Below, one piece after another: positions 50,400-63,717 of a stretch of 64,000 nucleotides of DNA. Position numbers and translations under genes: made by a program. This DNA comes from Acanthosepion lycidas. Taxonomy: Eukaryota > Mollusca > Cephalopoda > Sepiida > Sepiidae. Position 1 is the first letter of the stretch; each line of letters opens with the position of its first letter. Location: the NCBI GenBank assembly GCA_963932145.1, contig OZ010577.1, positions 15,849,889 to 15,913,888 of the forward strand, in the 5' to 3' direction. The notes below the pieces were generated by a model. That model was not told the DNA's origin. It saw only the letters and a program-made list of their open reading frames with translations, and did not search any database.

Positions 50400-53300
50400 T
50401 ATAACAGGGATTTCCTTGAAAAACTGTGTGGACGCAAAGTGGGTGATCGCTGTATGTTTCTCTCCTGCCGTGCGTTCTATTTACCTTTACATTCTTTCAT
50501 TTCACTTTATGAACAGGCAAGAGCCTCCTCTAAAACCGGCTTACAATTATTTTTCATTCGAACTCATACAGTGAGCGTAGCATGCAAAGGTTACGACTCA
50601 CGTGACAGGGATTTCCTTGAAAAACTGTGTGGACGCAAAGTGGGTGATCGCTGTATGTTTCTCTCCTGCCGTGCGTTCTATTTACCTTTACATTCTTTCA
50701 TTTCACTTCATGAACAGGCAAGAGCCTCCTCTAAAACCGGCTTACAATTATTTTTCATTCGAACTCATACAGTGAGCGTAGCATGCAAAGGTTACGACTC
50801 ACGTAACAGGGATTTCCTTGAAAAACTGTGTGGACGCAAAGTGGGTGATCGCTGTATGTTTCTCTCCTGCCGTGCGTTCTATTTACCTTTACATTCTTTC
50901 ATTTAACTTTATGAACAGGCAAGTGCCTTCTCTAAAAGCTGCTTACAATTATTTTTCATTCGAACTCATACAGTGAACGTAGCTTGCAAAGGTTACGACA
51001 CACGTAACAGGGATTTCCTTGAAAAACTGTGTGGACGCAAAATGGGTGATCGCTGTATGTTTCTCTCCTGCCGTGCGTTCTATTTACCTTTACATTCTTT
51101 CATTTAACTTTATGAACATGCAAGAGGCTCCTCTAAAAGCTGCTTACAATTATTTTTCATTCGAACTCATACAGTGAGCGTAGCATGCAAAGGTTACGAC
51201 ACACGTAACAGGGATTTCCTTGAAAAACTGTGTGGACGCAAAGTGGGTGATCGCTGTATGTTTCTCTCCTGCCGTGCGTTCTATTTATCTTTACATTATT
51301 TCATTTCACATTATGAACAGGCAAGAGCCTCCTCTAAAACCGGCTTACAATTATTTTTCATTCGAACTCATACAGTGAGCGTAGCATGCAAAGGATACTA
51401 TTCATATAACAGGGATTTCCTTGAAAAACTGTGTGGACGCAAAGTGGGTGATCGCTGTATGTTTCTCTCCTGCCGTGCGTTCTATTTACCTTTACATTCT
51501 TTCATTTCACTTTATGAACAGGCAAGAGCCTCCTCTAAAACCGGCTTACAATTATTTTTCATTCGAACTCATACAGTGAGCGTAGCATGCAAAGGTTACT
51601 ATTCATATAACAGGGATTTCCTTGAAAATCTGTGTGGACGCAAAATGGGTGATCGCTGTATGTTTCTCTCCTGCCGTGCGTTCTATTTACCTTTACATTC
51701 TTTCATTTAACTTTATGAACAGGCAAGAGGCTCCTCTAAAAGCTGCTTACAATTATTTTTCATTCGAAATCATACAGTGAGCGTAGCATGCAAAGGTTAC
51801 GACACACGTAACACGGATTTCCTTGAAAAACTGTGTGGACGCAAAATGGGTGATCGCTGTATGTTTCTCTCCTGCCGTGCGTTCTATTTACCTTTACATT
51901 CTTTCATTTAACTTTATGAACAGTCAAGAGCCTCCTCTAAAAGCTGCTTACAATTATTTTTCATTCGAACTCATACAGTGAGCGTAGCATGCAAAGGTTA
52001 CGACTCACGTAACAGGGATTTCCTTGAAAAACTGTGTGGACGCAAAGTGGGTGATCGCTGTATGTTTCTCTTCTGCCGTGCGTTCTATTTACCTTTACAT
52101 TCTTTCATTTCACTTTATGAACAGGCAAGAGCCTCCTCTAAAACCGGCTTACAATTATTTTTCATTCGAACTCATACAGTGAGCGTAGCATGCAAAGGTT
52201 ACGACTCACGTGACAGGGATTTGCTTGAAAAACTGTGTGGACGCAAAGTGGGTGATCGCTGTATGTTTCTCTCCTGCCGTGCGTTCTATTTACCTTTACA
52301 TTCTTTCATTTCACTTCATGAACAGGCAAGAGCCTCCTCTAAAACCGGCTTACAATTATTTTTCATTCGAACTCATACAGTGAGCGTAGCATGCAAAGGT
52401 TACGACTCACGTAACAGGGATTTCCTTGAAAAACTGTGTGGACGCAAAGTGGGTGATCGCTGTATGTTTCTCTCCTGCCGTGCGTTCTATTTACCTTTAC
52501 ATTCTTTCATTTAACTTTATGAACAGGCAAGTGCCTTCTCTAAAAGCTGCTTACAATTATTTTTCATTCGAACTCATACAGTGAACGTAGCTTGCAAAGG
52601 TTACGACACACGTAACAGGGATTTCCTTGAAAAACTCTGTGGACGCAAAGTGGGTGATCGCTGTATTTTTCTCTCCTGCGGTGCGTTCTATTTACCTTTA
52701 CATTCTTTCATTTAACTTTATGAACAGGCAAGAGGCTCCTGTAAAAGCTGCTTACAATTATTTTTCATTCGAACTCATACAGTGAGCGTAGCATGCAAAG
52801 TTACGACTCACGTAACAGGGATTTCCTTGTAAAACTGTGTGGACGCAAAGTGGGTGATCGCTGTATGTTTCTCTCCTGCCGTGCGTTCTATTTACCTTTA
52901 CATTCTTTCATTTCACATTATGAACAGGCAAGAGCCTCCTCTAAAACCGGCTTACAATTATTTTTCATTCGAACTCATACAGTGAGCGTAGCATGCAAAG
53001 GATACTATTCATATAACAGGGATTTCCTTGAAAAACTGTGTGGACGCAAAGTGGGTGATCGCTGTATGTTTCTCTCCTGCCGTGCGTTCTATTTACCTTT
53101 ACATTCTTTCATTTCACTTTATGAACAGGCAAGAGCCTCCTCTAAAACCGGCTTACAATTATTTTTCATTCGAACTCATACAGTGAGCGTAGCATGCAAA
53201 GGTTACTATTCATATAACAGGGATTTCCTTGAAAATCTGTGTGGACGCAAAATGGGTGATCGCTGTATGTTTCTCTCCTGCCGTGCGTTCTATTTACCTT

Positions 53301-53657
53301 TACATTCTTTCATTTAACTTTATGAACAGGCAAGAGGCTCCTCTAAAAGCTGCTTACAATTATTTTTCATTCGAACTCATACAGTGAGCGTAGCATGCAA
53401 AGGTTACGACACACGTAACAGGGATTTCCTTGAAAAACTGTGTGGACGCAAAATGGGTGATCGCTGTATGTTTCTCTCCTGCCGTGCGTTCTATTTACCT
53501 TTACATTCTTTCATTTAACTTTATGAACAGGCAAGAGCCTCCTCTAAAACCTGCTTACAATTATTTTTCATTCGAACTCATACAGTGAGCGTAGCATGCA
53601 AAGGTTACGACTCACGTAACAGGGATTTCCTTGAAAAACTGTGTGGACGCAAAATGG
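50400..53657 (+). repeat. Eight-unit tandem higher-order repeat, about two copies
   Basis: Positions 50400-52050 match 52008-53657 at 1608 bases (1607 after the -1 at 52799). Shared markers in order: CACGTGACAGG, CACTTCATG, GTGCCTTCTC, GTGAACGTAGCTTGC, GACACACGTAAC, TTTCACATTATG, the recombinant window GGTTACTATTCATATAAC, and TTGAAAATCTG. Differences include ATTTATC against ATTTACC, CCTGCCG against CCTGCGG, and GAAATC against GAACTC. Confidence 0.9.
52665..52864 (+). repeat. 200-bp monomer with -1 deletion (GCAAAGTTACG)
   Basis: One G is lost near 52799. The corresponding unit in the previous eight-unit copy (near 51190) keeps both G bases, so the loss happened after that duplication or was introduced from elsewhere. 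Confidence 0.88.
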
Positions 53658-54874
53658 GTGATCGCTGTATGTTTCTCTCCTGCCGTGCGTTCTATTTACC
53701 TTTACATTCTTTCATTTAACTTTATGAACAGGCAAGAGGCTCCTCTAAAAGCTGCTTACAATTATTTTTAATTCGAACTCATACAGTGAGCGTAGCATGC
53801 AAAGGTTACGACTCACGTAACAGGGATTTCCTTGAAAAAATGTGTGGACGCAAAATGGGTGATCGCTGTATTTTTCTCTCCTGCCGTGCGTTCTCTTTAC
53901 CTTTACATTCTTTCATTTCACTTTATGAACAGGCAAGAGCCTCCTCTAAAACCGGCTTACAATTATTTTTCATTCGAACTCATACAGTGAGCGTAGCATG
54001 CAAAGGATAATATTCATATAACAGGGATTTCCTTGAAAAACTGTGTGGACGCAAAGAGGGTGATCGCGGTATGTTTCTCTCCTGCCCTGCGTTCTATTTA
54101 CCTTTACATTCTTTCATTTCACTTTATGAACAGGCAAGAGCCTCCTCTAAAACCGGCTTACAATTATTTTTCATTCGAACTCATACAGTGAGCGTAGCAT
54201 GTAAAGGTTACGACTCACGTAACAGGGATTTCCTTGAAAAACTGTGTGGACGCAAAATGGGTGGTCGCTGTATGTTTCTCTCCTGCCGTGCGTTCTATTT
54301 ACATTTACTTTCTTTCATTTCACTTTATGAACACGCAAGGGCCCCCTCTAAAACCGGCTTACAATTATTTTTCATTCGAACTCATACAGTGAGCGTAGCA
54401 TGCAAAGGTTACGACTCACGTAACAGGGATTTCCTTGAAAAACTGTGTGGACGCAAAGTGGTTGATCGCTGTATTTTTCTCTCCTGCCGTGCGTTCTATT
54501 TACCTTTACATTCTTTCATTTCAATTTATGAACAGGCAAGAGCCTCCTCTAAAACCGGCTTACAATTATTTTTCATTCGAACTCATACAGTGAGCGTAGC
54601 ATGCAAAGGTTACGACTCACGTAACAGGGATTTCCTTGAAAAACTGTGTGGACGCAAAATGGGTGATCGCTGTATGTTTCTCTCCTGCCGTGCGTTCTAT
54701 TTACCTTTACATTCTTTCATTTCACTTTATGAACAGGCAAGTGTCTCCTCTAAAACCGGCTTACAATTATTTTTCATTCGAACTCATACAGTGAGCGTAG
54801 CATGCAAAGGTTACGACTCACGTAACAGGGATTTCCTTGAAAAACTGTGTGGACGCAAAGTGGGTGATCGCTGT

Positions 54875-55074
54875 ATTTTTCTCTCCTGCTGTGCGTTCTA
54901 TTTACCTTTACATTCTTTCATTTCAATTCATGAACAGGCAAGAGCCTCCTCTAAAACCGGCTTACAATTATTTTTCATTCGAACTCATACAGTGAGCGTA
55001 GCATCCAAAGGTTACGACTCACGTAACAGGGATTTCCTTGAAAACTGTGTGGACGCAAAATGGGTGATCGCTGT
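54875..55074 (+). repeat. 200-bp monomer with -1 deletion (A-run)
   Basis: The A-run in CTTGAAAAACTG is one base shorter near 55040 (CTTGAAAACTG). A homopolymer contraction is the simplest reading; a sequencing or assembly error at the A-run is possible. Confidence 0.85.
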
Positions 55075-56196
55075 ATGTTTCTCTCCTGCCGTGCGTTCTA
55101 TTTACCTTTACATTCTTTCATTTCACTTTATGAACAGGCAAGTGTCTCCTCTAAAACCGCCTTACAATTATTTTTCATTCGAACTCATACAGTGAGCGTA
55201 GCATGCAAAGGATACTATTCATATAACAGGGATTTCCTTGAAAAACTGTGTGGACGCAAAATGGGTGATCGCTGTATGTTTCCCTCCTGCCGTGCGTTCT
55301 ATTTACCTTTACATTCTTTCATTTCACTTTATGAACAGGCAAGAGCCTCCTCTAAAACCGGCTTACAATTATTTTTCATTCGAACTCATACAGTGAGCGT
55401 AGCATGCAAAGGATAATATTCATATAACAGGGATTTCCTTGAAAAACTGTGTGGACGCAAAGTGGGTGATCGCGGTATGTTTCTCTCCTGCCCTGCGTTC
55501 TATTTACCTTTACATTCTTTCATTTCACTTTATGAACAGGCAAGAGCCTCCTCTAAAACCGGCTTACAATTATTTTTCATTCGAACTCATACAGTGAGCG
55601 TAGCATGCAAAGGTTACGACTCACGTAACAGGGATTGCCTTGAAAAACTGTGTGGACGCAAAATGGCCGATCGCTGTATCTTTCTCTCCTGCCGTGCGTT
55701 CTATATACATTTACTTTCTTTCATGTAACTTTATGAACAGGCAAGAGCCTCCTCTAAAACCGGCTTACAATTATTTTTCATTCGAACTCATACAGTGAGC
55801 GTAGCATGCAAAGGTTACGACTCACGTAACAGGGATTTCCTTGAAAAACTGTGTGGACGCAAAGTGGGTGATCGCTGTATGTTTCTCTCCTGCCGTGCGT
55901 TCTATTTACCTTTACATTCTTTCATTTCACTTTATGAACAGGCAAGAGCCTCCTCTAAAACCGGCTTACAATTATTTTTCATTCGAACTCATACAGTGAG
56001 CGTAGCATGCAAAGGTTACGACTCACGTAACAGGGATTGCCTTGAAAAACTTTGTGGACGCAAAATGGGTGATCGCTGTATGTTTCTCTCCTGCCGTGCG
56101 TTCTATTTACATTTACTTTCTTTCATTTAACTTTATGAACAGGCAAGAGCCTCCTCTAAAACCGGCTTACAATTATTTTTCATTCGAACTCATACA

Positions 56197-59112
56197 GTGA
56201 GCGTAGCATGCAAAGGATACTATTCATATAACAGGGATTTCCTTGAAAAATTGTGTGGACGCAAAATGGGTGATCGCTGTATGTTTCTCTCCTGCCGTGC
56301 GTTCTATTTACATTTACATTCTTTCATTTCACTTTATGAACAGGCAAGAGCCTCCTCTAAAACCGGCTTACAATTATTTTTCATTCGAACTCATACAGTG
56401 AGCGTAGTATGCAAAGGTTACGACTCACGTAACAGGGATTTCCTTGAAAAACTGTGTGGACGCAAAATGGGTGATCGCTGTATGTTTCTCTCCTGCCGTG
56501 CGTTCTATTTACCTTTACATTCTTTCATTTCACTTTATGAACAGGCAAGAGCCTCCTCTAAAACCGGCTTACAATTATTTTTCATTCGAACTCATACAGT
56601 GAGCGTAGCATGCAAAGGTTACGACTCACGTAACAGGGATTTCCTTGAAAAACTGTGTGGAGTCAAAATGGGTGATCGCTGTATGTTTCTCTCCTGCCGT
56701 GCGTTCTATTTACCTTTACATTCTTTCATTTCACTTTATGAACAGGCAAGAGCCTCCTCTAAAACCGGCTTACAATTATTTTTCATTCGAACTCATACAG
56801 TGAGCGTAGCATGCAAAGAATACTATTCATATAACAGGGATTTCCTTGAAAAACTGTGTGGAAGCAAAATGGGTGGTCGCTGTATGTTTCTCTCCTGCCG
56901 TGCGTTCTATTTACCTTTACATTCTTTCATTTAACTTCATGAACAGGCAAGAGCCTCCTCTAAAAACTGCTTACAATTATTTTTCATTCGAACTCATACA
57001 GTGAGCGTAGCATGCAAAGGTTACGACTCACGTAACAGGGATTTCCTTGAAAAACTGTGTGGACGCAAAATGGGTGATCGCTGTATGTTTCTCTCCTGCC
57101 GTGCGTTCTATTTACCTTTACATTCTTTAATTTCACTTTATGAACAGGCAAGGGTCTCCTCTAAAACCGGCTTACAATTATTTTTCATTCGAACTCATAC
57201 AGTGAGCGTAGCATGCAGAGGATACTATTCATATAACAGGGATTTCCTTGTAAAACTGTGTGGACGCAAAGTGGGTGATCGCTGTATGTTTCTCTCCTGC
57301 CGTGCGTTCTATTTACCTTTACATTCTTTCATTTAACTTTATGAACAGGCAAGGGCCTCCTCTAAAACCGGCTTACAATTATTTTTCATTCGAACTCATA
57401 CAGTGAGCGTAGCATGCAAAGTTTACGAATCACGTAACAGGGATTTCCTTGAAAAACTGTGTCGACGCAAAATGGGTGATCGCTGTATGTTTCTCTCCTA
57501 TCGTGCGTTCTATTTACCTTTACATTCTTTCATTTCACTTTATGAACAGGCAAGGGCCTCCTCTAAAACCGGCTTACAATTATTTTTCATTCGAACTCAT
57601 ACACTGAGCGTAGCATGCAAAGGTTACGACTCACGTAACAGGGATTTCCTTGAAAAACTGTGTGGACGCAAAATGGGTGATCGCTGTATGTTTCTCTCCT
57701 GCCGTGCGTTCTATTTACCTTTACATTCTTTCATTTCACTTTATGAACAGGCAAGAGCCTCGTCTAAAAGCTGCTTACAATTATTTTTCATTCGAACTCA
57801 TACAGTGAGCGTAGAATGCAAAGGTTACGACTCACGTAACAGGGATTTCCTTGAAAAACTGTATGGACGCAAAATGGGTGATCGCTGTATGTTTCTCCCC
57901 TGCCGTGCGTTCTATTTACCTTTACATTCTTTCATTTCACTTTATGAACAGGCAAGAGCCTCCTCTAAAACCGGCTTACAATTATTTTTCATTCGAACTC
58001 ATACAGTGAGCGTAGCATGCAAAGGTTACGACTCACGTAACAGGGATTTCCTTGAAAAACTGTGTGGACGCAAAATGGGTGATCGCTGTATGTTTCTCTC
58101 CTGCCGTGCGTTCTATTTACCTTTAAATTCTTTCATTTCACTTTATGAACAGGCAAGAGCCTCCTCTAAAACCGGCTTACAATTATTTTTCATTCGAACT
58201 CATACAGTGAGCGTAGCATGCAAAGGATACTATTCATATAACAGGGATTTCCTTGAAAAATTGTGTGGACGCAAAATGGGTGATCGCTGTATGTTTCTCT
58301 CCTGCCGTGCGTTCTATTTACATTTACTTTCTTTCATTTAACTTTATGAACAGGCAAGAGCCTCCTCTAAAACCGGCTTACAATTATTTTTCATTCGAAC
58401 TCATACAGTGAGCGTAGCATGCAAAGGATACTATTCATATAACAGGGATTTCCTTGAAAAATTGTGTGGACGCAAAATGGGTGATCGCTGTATGTTTCTC
58501 TCCTGCCGTGCGTTCTATTTACATTTACTTTCTTTCATTTAACTTTATGTACAGGCAAGAGCCTCCTCTAAAACCGGCTTACAATTATTTTTCATTCGAA
58601 CTCATACAGTGAGCGTAGCATGCAAAGGATACTATTCATATAACAGGGATTTCCTTGAAAAATTGTGTGGACGCAAATTGGGTGATCGCTGTATGTTTCT
58701 CTCCTGCCGTGCGTTCTATTTACATTTACATTCTTTCATTTCACTTTATGAACAGGCAAGAGCCTCCTCTAAAACCGGCTTACAATTATTTTTCATTCGA
58801 ACTCATACAGTGAGCGTAGTATGCAAAGGTTACGACTCACGTAACAGGGATTTCCTTGAAAAACTGTGTGGACGCAAAATGGGTGATCGCTGTATGTTTC
58901 TCTCCTGCCGTGCGTTCTATTTACCTTTACATTCTTTCATTTCACTTTATGAACAGGCAAGAGCCTCCTCTAAAACCGGCTTACAATTATTTTTCATTCG
59001 AACTCATACAGTGAGCGTAGCATGCAAAGGTTACGACTCACGTAACAGGGATTTCCTTGAAAAACTGTGTGGAGTCAAAATGGGTGATCGCTGTATGTTT
59101 CTCCCCTGCCGT
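56197..59112 (+). repeat. Twelve-unit-offset duplication
   Basis: Positions 56197-56700 match 58609-59112 at 2412 bases. Shared markers are TTTACATTTACATTC, GTAGTATGCAAAGG and GTGTGGAGTCAAAATG. Differences include AAAATGGG against AAATTGGG and CTCTCCTG against CTCCCCTG. A third version begins near 60.82 kb. Confidence 0.86.
56760..58010 (+). repeat. Twenty-four-unit-offset block, copy 1 (partner 61585-62835)
   Basis: This matches 61585-62835 at 4825 bases with about four differences that I could find. Shared rare markers in order: AAAGAATACTATTC, TGGAAGCAAAATGGGTGG, TAACTTCATG, GCAGAGGATAC, CCTTGTAAAACTG, AAAGTTTACGAATCACG, TGTGTCGACGC, CTCCTATCGTG, GCCTCGTCT, GTAGAATGC, CTGTATGGACG and CTCCCCTG. 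Confidence 0.92.
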
Positions 59113-59583
59113 GCGTTCTATTTACCTTTACATTCTTTCATTTCACTTTATGAACAGGCAAGAGCCTCCTCTAAAACCGGCTTACAATTATTTTTCATTC
59201 GAACTCATACAGTGAGCGTAGCATGCAAAGGTTACGACTCACGTAACAGGGATTGCCTTGAAAAACTGTGTGGACGCAAAATGGGTGATCGCTGTATGTT
59301 TCTCTCCTGCCGTGCGTTCTATTTACATTTACTTTCTTTCATTTAACTTTATGAACAGGCAAGAGCCTCCTCTAAAACCGGCTTACAATTATTTTTCATT
59401 CGAACTCATACAGTGAGCGTAGCATGCAAAGGTTACGACTCACGTAACAGGGATTTCCTTGAAAAACTGTGTGGACGCAAAATAGGTGATCGCTGTATGT
59501 TTCTCTCCTGCCGTGCGTTCTATTTACCTTTACATTTTTTCATGTAACTTTATGAACAGGCAAGAGCCTCGTCTAAAAACTGC

Positions 59584-59980
59584 TTACAATTATTTTTCAT
59601 TCGAACTCATACAGTGAGCGTAGAATGCAAAGGTTACGACTCACGTAACAGGGATTTCCTTGAAAAACTGTGTGGACGCAAAGTGGGTGTTCGCTGTATG
59701 TTTCTCTCCTGCCGTGCGTTCTATTTACCTTTACATTCTTTCATTTCACTTTATGAACAGGCAAGGGCCTCCTCTAAAACCGGCTTACAATTATTTTTCA
59801 TTCGAACTCATACAGTGAGCGTAGCATGCAAAGTTTACGAATCACGTAACAGGGATTTCCTTGAAAAACTGTGTGGACGCAAAGTGGGTGTTCGCTGTAT
59901 GTTTCTCTCCAGCCGTGCGTTCTATTTACCTTTACATTCTTTCATTTAAATTTATGAACAGGCAAGGGCCTCCTCTAAAA
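59584..59980 (+). repeat. Duplicated block, copy 1 (partner 63604-64000)
   Basis: This matches the last 397 bases of the window at an offset of 4020; I saw no difference from 59614 to 59980. Markers are GTAGAATGC, GTGGGTGTTCGC (twice), AAAGTTTACGAATCACG, TCTCCAGCCG and TTTAAATTTATG. Confidence 0.9.
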
Positions 59981-61305
59981 CCGGCTTACAATTATTTTTC
60001 ATTCGAACTCATACAGTGAGCGTAGCATGCAAAGGTTACGACTCACGTAACACGGATTTCCTTCAAAAACTGTGTGGACGCAAAATGGGTGATCGCTGTA
60101 TGTTTCTCTCCTGCCGTGCGTTCTATTTACCTTTACATTCTTTCATTTCACTTTATGAACAGGCAAGAGCCTCCTCTAAAACCGGCTTACAATTATTTTT
60201 CATTCGAACTCATACAGTGAGCGTAGCATGCAAAGGTTACGACTCACGTAACAGGGATTTCCTTGAAAAACTGTGTGGACGCAAAATGGGTGATCGCTGT
60301 ATGTTTCTCTCCTGCCGTGCGTTCTATTTACCTTTACATTCTTTCATTTCACTTTATGAACAGGCAAGAGCCTCCTCTAAAACCGGCTTACAATTATTTT
60401 ACATTCGAACTCATACAGTGAGCGTAGCATGCAAAGGATACTATTCATATAACAGGGATTTCCTTGAAAAATTGTGTGGACGCAAAATGGGTGATCGCTG
60501 TATGTTTCTCTCCTGCCGTGCGTTCTATTTACATTTACTTTCTTTCATTTAACTTTACGAACAGGCAAGAGCCTCCTCTAAAACCGGCTTACAATTATTT
60601 TTCATTCGAACTCATACAGTGAGCGTAGCATGCAAAGGATACTATTCATATAACAGGGATTTCCTTGAAAAATTGTGTGGACGCAAAATGGGTGATCGCT
60701 GTATGTTTCTCTCCTGCCGTGCGTTCTATTTACATTTACTTTCTTTCATTTAACTTTATGAACAGGCAAGAGCCTCCTCTAAAACCGGCTTACAATTATT
60801 TTTCATTCGAACTCATACAGTGACCGTAGCATGCAAATGATACTATTCATATAACAGGGATTTCCTTGAAAAATTGTGTGGACGCAAAATGGGTGATCGC
60901 TGTATGTTTCTCTCCTGCCGTGCGTTCTATTTACATTTACATTCTTTCATTTCACTTTATGAACAGGCAAGAGCCTCCTCTAAAACCGGCTTACAATTAT
61001 TTTTCATTCGAACTCATACAGTGAGCGTAGTATGCAAAGGTTACGACTCACGTAACAGGGATTTCCTTGAAAAACTGTGTGGACGCAAAATGGGTGATCG
61101 CTGTATGTTTCTCTCCTGCCGTGCGTTCTATTTACCTTTACATTCTTTCATTTCACTTTATGAACAGGCAAGAGCCTCCTCTAAAACCGGCTTACAATTA
61201 TTTTTCATTCGAACTCATACAGTGAGCGTAGCATGCAAAGGTTACGACTCACGTAACAGGGATTTCCTTGAAAAACTGTGTGGAGTCAAAATGGGTGATC
61301 GCTGT

Positions 61306-61507
61306 ATGTTTCTCTCCTGCCGTGCGTTCTATTTACCTTTACATTCTTTCATTTCACTTTATGAACAGGCAAGAGCCTCCTCTAAAACCGGCTTACAATT
61401 ATTTTTCATTCGAACTCATACAGTGAGCGTAGCATGCAAAGGTTACGATTCATATAACAGGCAATTTCCTTGAAAAACTGTGTGGACGCAAAATGGGTGA
61501 TCGCTGT
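61306..61507 (+). repeat. 202-bp monomer with +1 insertion and hybrid A/B window
   Basis: The window reads GGTTACGATTCATATAAC, with A-type bases at 138 and 142 and B-type bases from 144 on, followed by GGCAATTTCC with one extra base near 61462. The open frame shifts here. Confidence 0.88.
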
Positions 61508-61584
61508 ATGTTTCTCACCTGCCGTTCGTTCTATTTACCTTTACATTCTTTCATTTCACTTTATGAACAGGCAAGAGCCTCATC

Positions 61585-62835
61585 TAAAACCGGCTTACAA
61601 TTATTTTTCATTCGAACTCATACAGTGAGCGTAGCATGCAAAGAATACTATTCATATAACAGGGATTTCCTTGAAAAACTGTGTGGAAGCAAAATGGGTG
61701 GTCGCTGTATGTTTCTCTCCTGCCGTGCGTTCTATTTACCTTTACATTCTTTCATTTAACTTCATGGACAGGCAAGAGCCTCCTCTAAAAACTGCTTACA
61801 ATTATTTTTCATTCGAACTCATACAGTGAGCGTAGCATGCAAAGGTTACGACTCACGTAACAGGGATTTCCTTGAAAAACTGTGTGGACGCAAAATGGGT
61901 GATCGCTGTATGTTTCTCTCCTGCCGTGCGTTCTATTTACCTTTACATTCTTTCATTTCACTTTATGAACAGGCAAGGGTCTCCTCTAAAACCGGCTTAC
62001 AATTATTTTTCATTCGAACTCATACAGTGAGCGTAGCATGCAGAGGATACTATTCATATAACAGGGATTTCCTTGTAAAACTGTGTGGACGCAAAGTGGG
62101 TGATCGCTGTATGTTTCTCTCCTGCCGTGCGTTCTATTTACCTTTACATTCTTTCATTTAACTTTATGAACAGGCAAGGGCCTCCTCTAAAACCGGCTTA
62201 CAATTATTTTTCATTCGAACTCATACAGTGAGCGTAGCATGCAAAGTTTACGAATCACGTAACAGGGATTTCCTTGAAAAACTGTGTCGACGCAAAATGG
62301 GTGATCGCTGTATGTTTCTCTCCTATCGTGCGTTCTATTTACCTTTACATTCTTTCATTTCACTTTATGAACAGGCAAGGGCCTCCTCTAAAACCGGCTT
62401 ACAATTATTTTTCATTCGAACTCATACACTGAGAGTAGCATGCAAAGGTTACGACTCACGTAACAGGGATTTCCTTGAAAAACTGTGTGGACGCAAAATG
62501 GGTGATCGCTGTATGTTTCTCTCCTGCCGTGCGTTCTATTTACCTTTACATTCTTTCATTTCACTTTATGAACAGGCAAGAGCCTCGTCTAAAAGCTGCT
62601 TACAATTATTTTTCATTCGAACTCATACAGTGAGCGTAGAATGCAAAGGTTACGACTCACGTAACAGGGATTTCCTTGAAAAACTGTATGGACGCAAAAT
62701 GGGTGATCGCTGTATGTTTCTCCCCTGCCGTGCGTTCTATTTACCTTTACATTCTTTCATTTCACTTTATGAACAGGCAAGAGCCTCCTCTAAAACCGGC
62801 TTACAATTATTTTTCATTCGAACTCATACAGTGAG
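61585..62835 (+). repeat. Twenty-four-unit-offset block, copy 2 (partner 56760-58010)
   Basis: Second copy. Just upstream it contains one extra monomer (61441-61600 region, with GGTTACGATTCATATAAC and GGCAATTTCC) absent from copy 1, which raises the offset from 23 to 24 units. It diverges on the right at GGATTGCCTTG near 62870. Confidence 0.92.
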
Positions 62836-63517
62836 CGTAGCATGCAAAGGTTACGACTCACGTAACAGGGATTGCCTTGAAAAACTGTGTGGACGCAAAG
62901 TGGGTGATCGCTGTATGTTTCTCTCCTGCCGTGCGTTCTATTTACATTTACTTTCTTTCATTTAACTTTATGAACAGGCAAGAGCCTCCTCTAAAACCGG
63001 CTTACAATTATTTTTCATTCGAACTCATACAGTGAGCGTAGCATGCAAATGATACTATTCATATAACAGGGATTTCCTTGAAAAATTCTGTGGACGCAAA
63101 ATGTGTGATCGCTGTATGTTTATCTCCTGCCGTGCGTTCTATTTACATTTACATTCTTTCATTTCACTTTATGAACAGGCAAGAGCCTCCTCTAAAACCG
63201 GCTTACAATTATTTTTCATTCGAACTCATACAGTGAGCGTAGCATGCAAAGGTTACGACTCACGTAACAGGGATTTCCTTGAAAAACTGTGTGGACGCAA
63301 AATAGGTGATCGCTGTATGTTTCTCCCCTGCCGTGCGTTCTATTTACCTTTATATTTTTTCATGTAACTTTATGAACAGGCAAGAGCCTCGTCTAAAAAC
63401 TGCTTACAATTATTTTTCATTCGAACTCATACAGTGAGCGTAGAATGCAAAGGTTACGACTCACGTAACAGGGATTTCCTTGAAAAACTGTATGGACGCA
63501 AAATGGGTGATCGCTGT

Positions 63518-63717
63518 ATGTTTCTCTCCTGCCGTGCGTTCTATTTACCTTTACATTCTTTCATGTAACTTTATGAACAGGCAAGAGCCTCCTCTAAAAC
63601 TGCTTACAATTATTTTTCATTCGAACTCATACAGTGAGCGTAGAATGCAAAGGTTACGACTCACGTAACAGGGATTTCCTTGAAAAACTGTGTGGACGCA
63701 AAGTGGGTGTTCGCTGT
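63518..63717 (+). repeat. 200-bp monomer with -1 deletion
   Basis: The unit reads CCTCTAAAACTGCTTAC where related units at 59.57 kb and 63.39 kb have an extra A, a one-base loss near 63598. It ends its open frame with TTCATGTAAC, a form of the stop found mainly at 55-64 kb. Confidence 0.87.

Larger units (their letters stand above)
42000..53660 (+). repeat. Array zone rich in GGCTCC/AGCTGC and GACACACG variants
   Basis: Consecutive units here carry GAGGCTCCTCTAAAAGCTGC (unit positions 68-87) and often GACACACGTAAC, GTAGCTTGC, GTGAACG or CTGCGGTG. Those last four were not seen in the left half. TTTAAC stops are dense at 43-47 kb, so open frames are short there. Boundaries are approximate. Confidence 0.65.
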
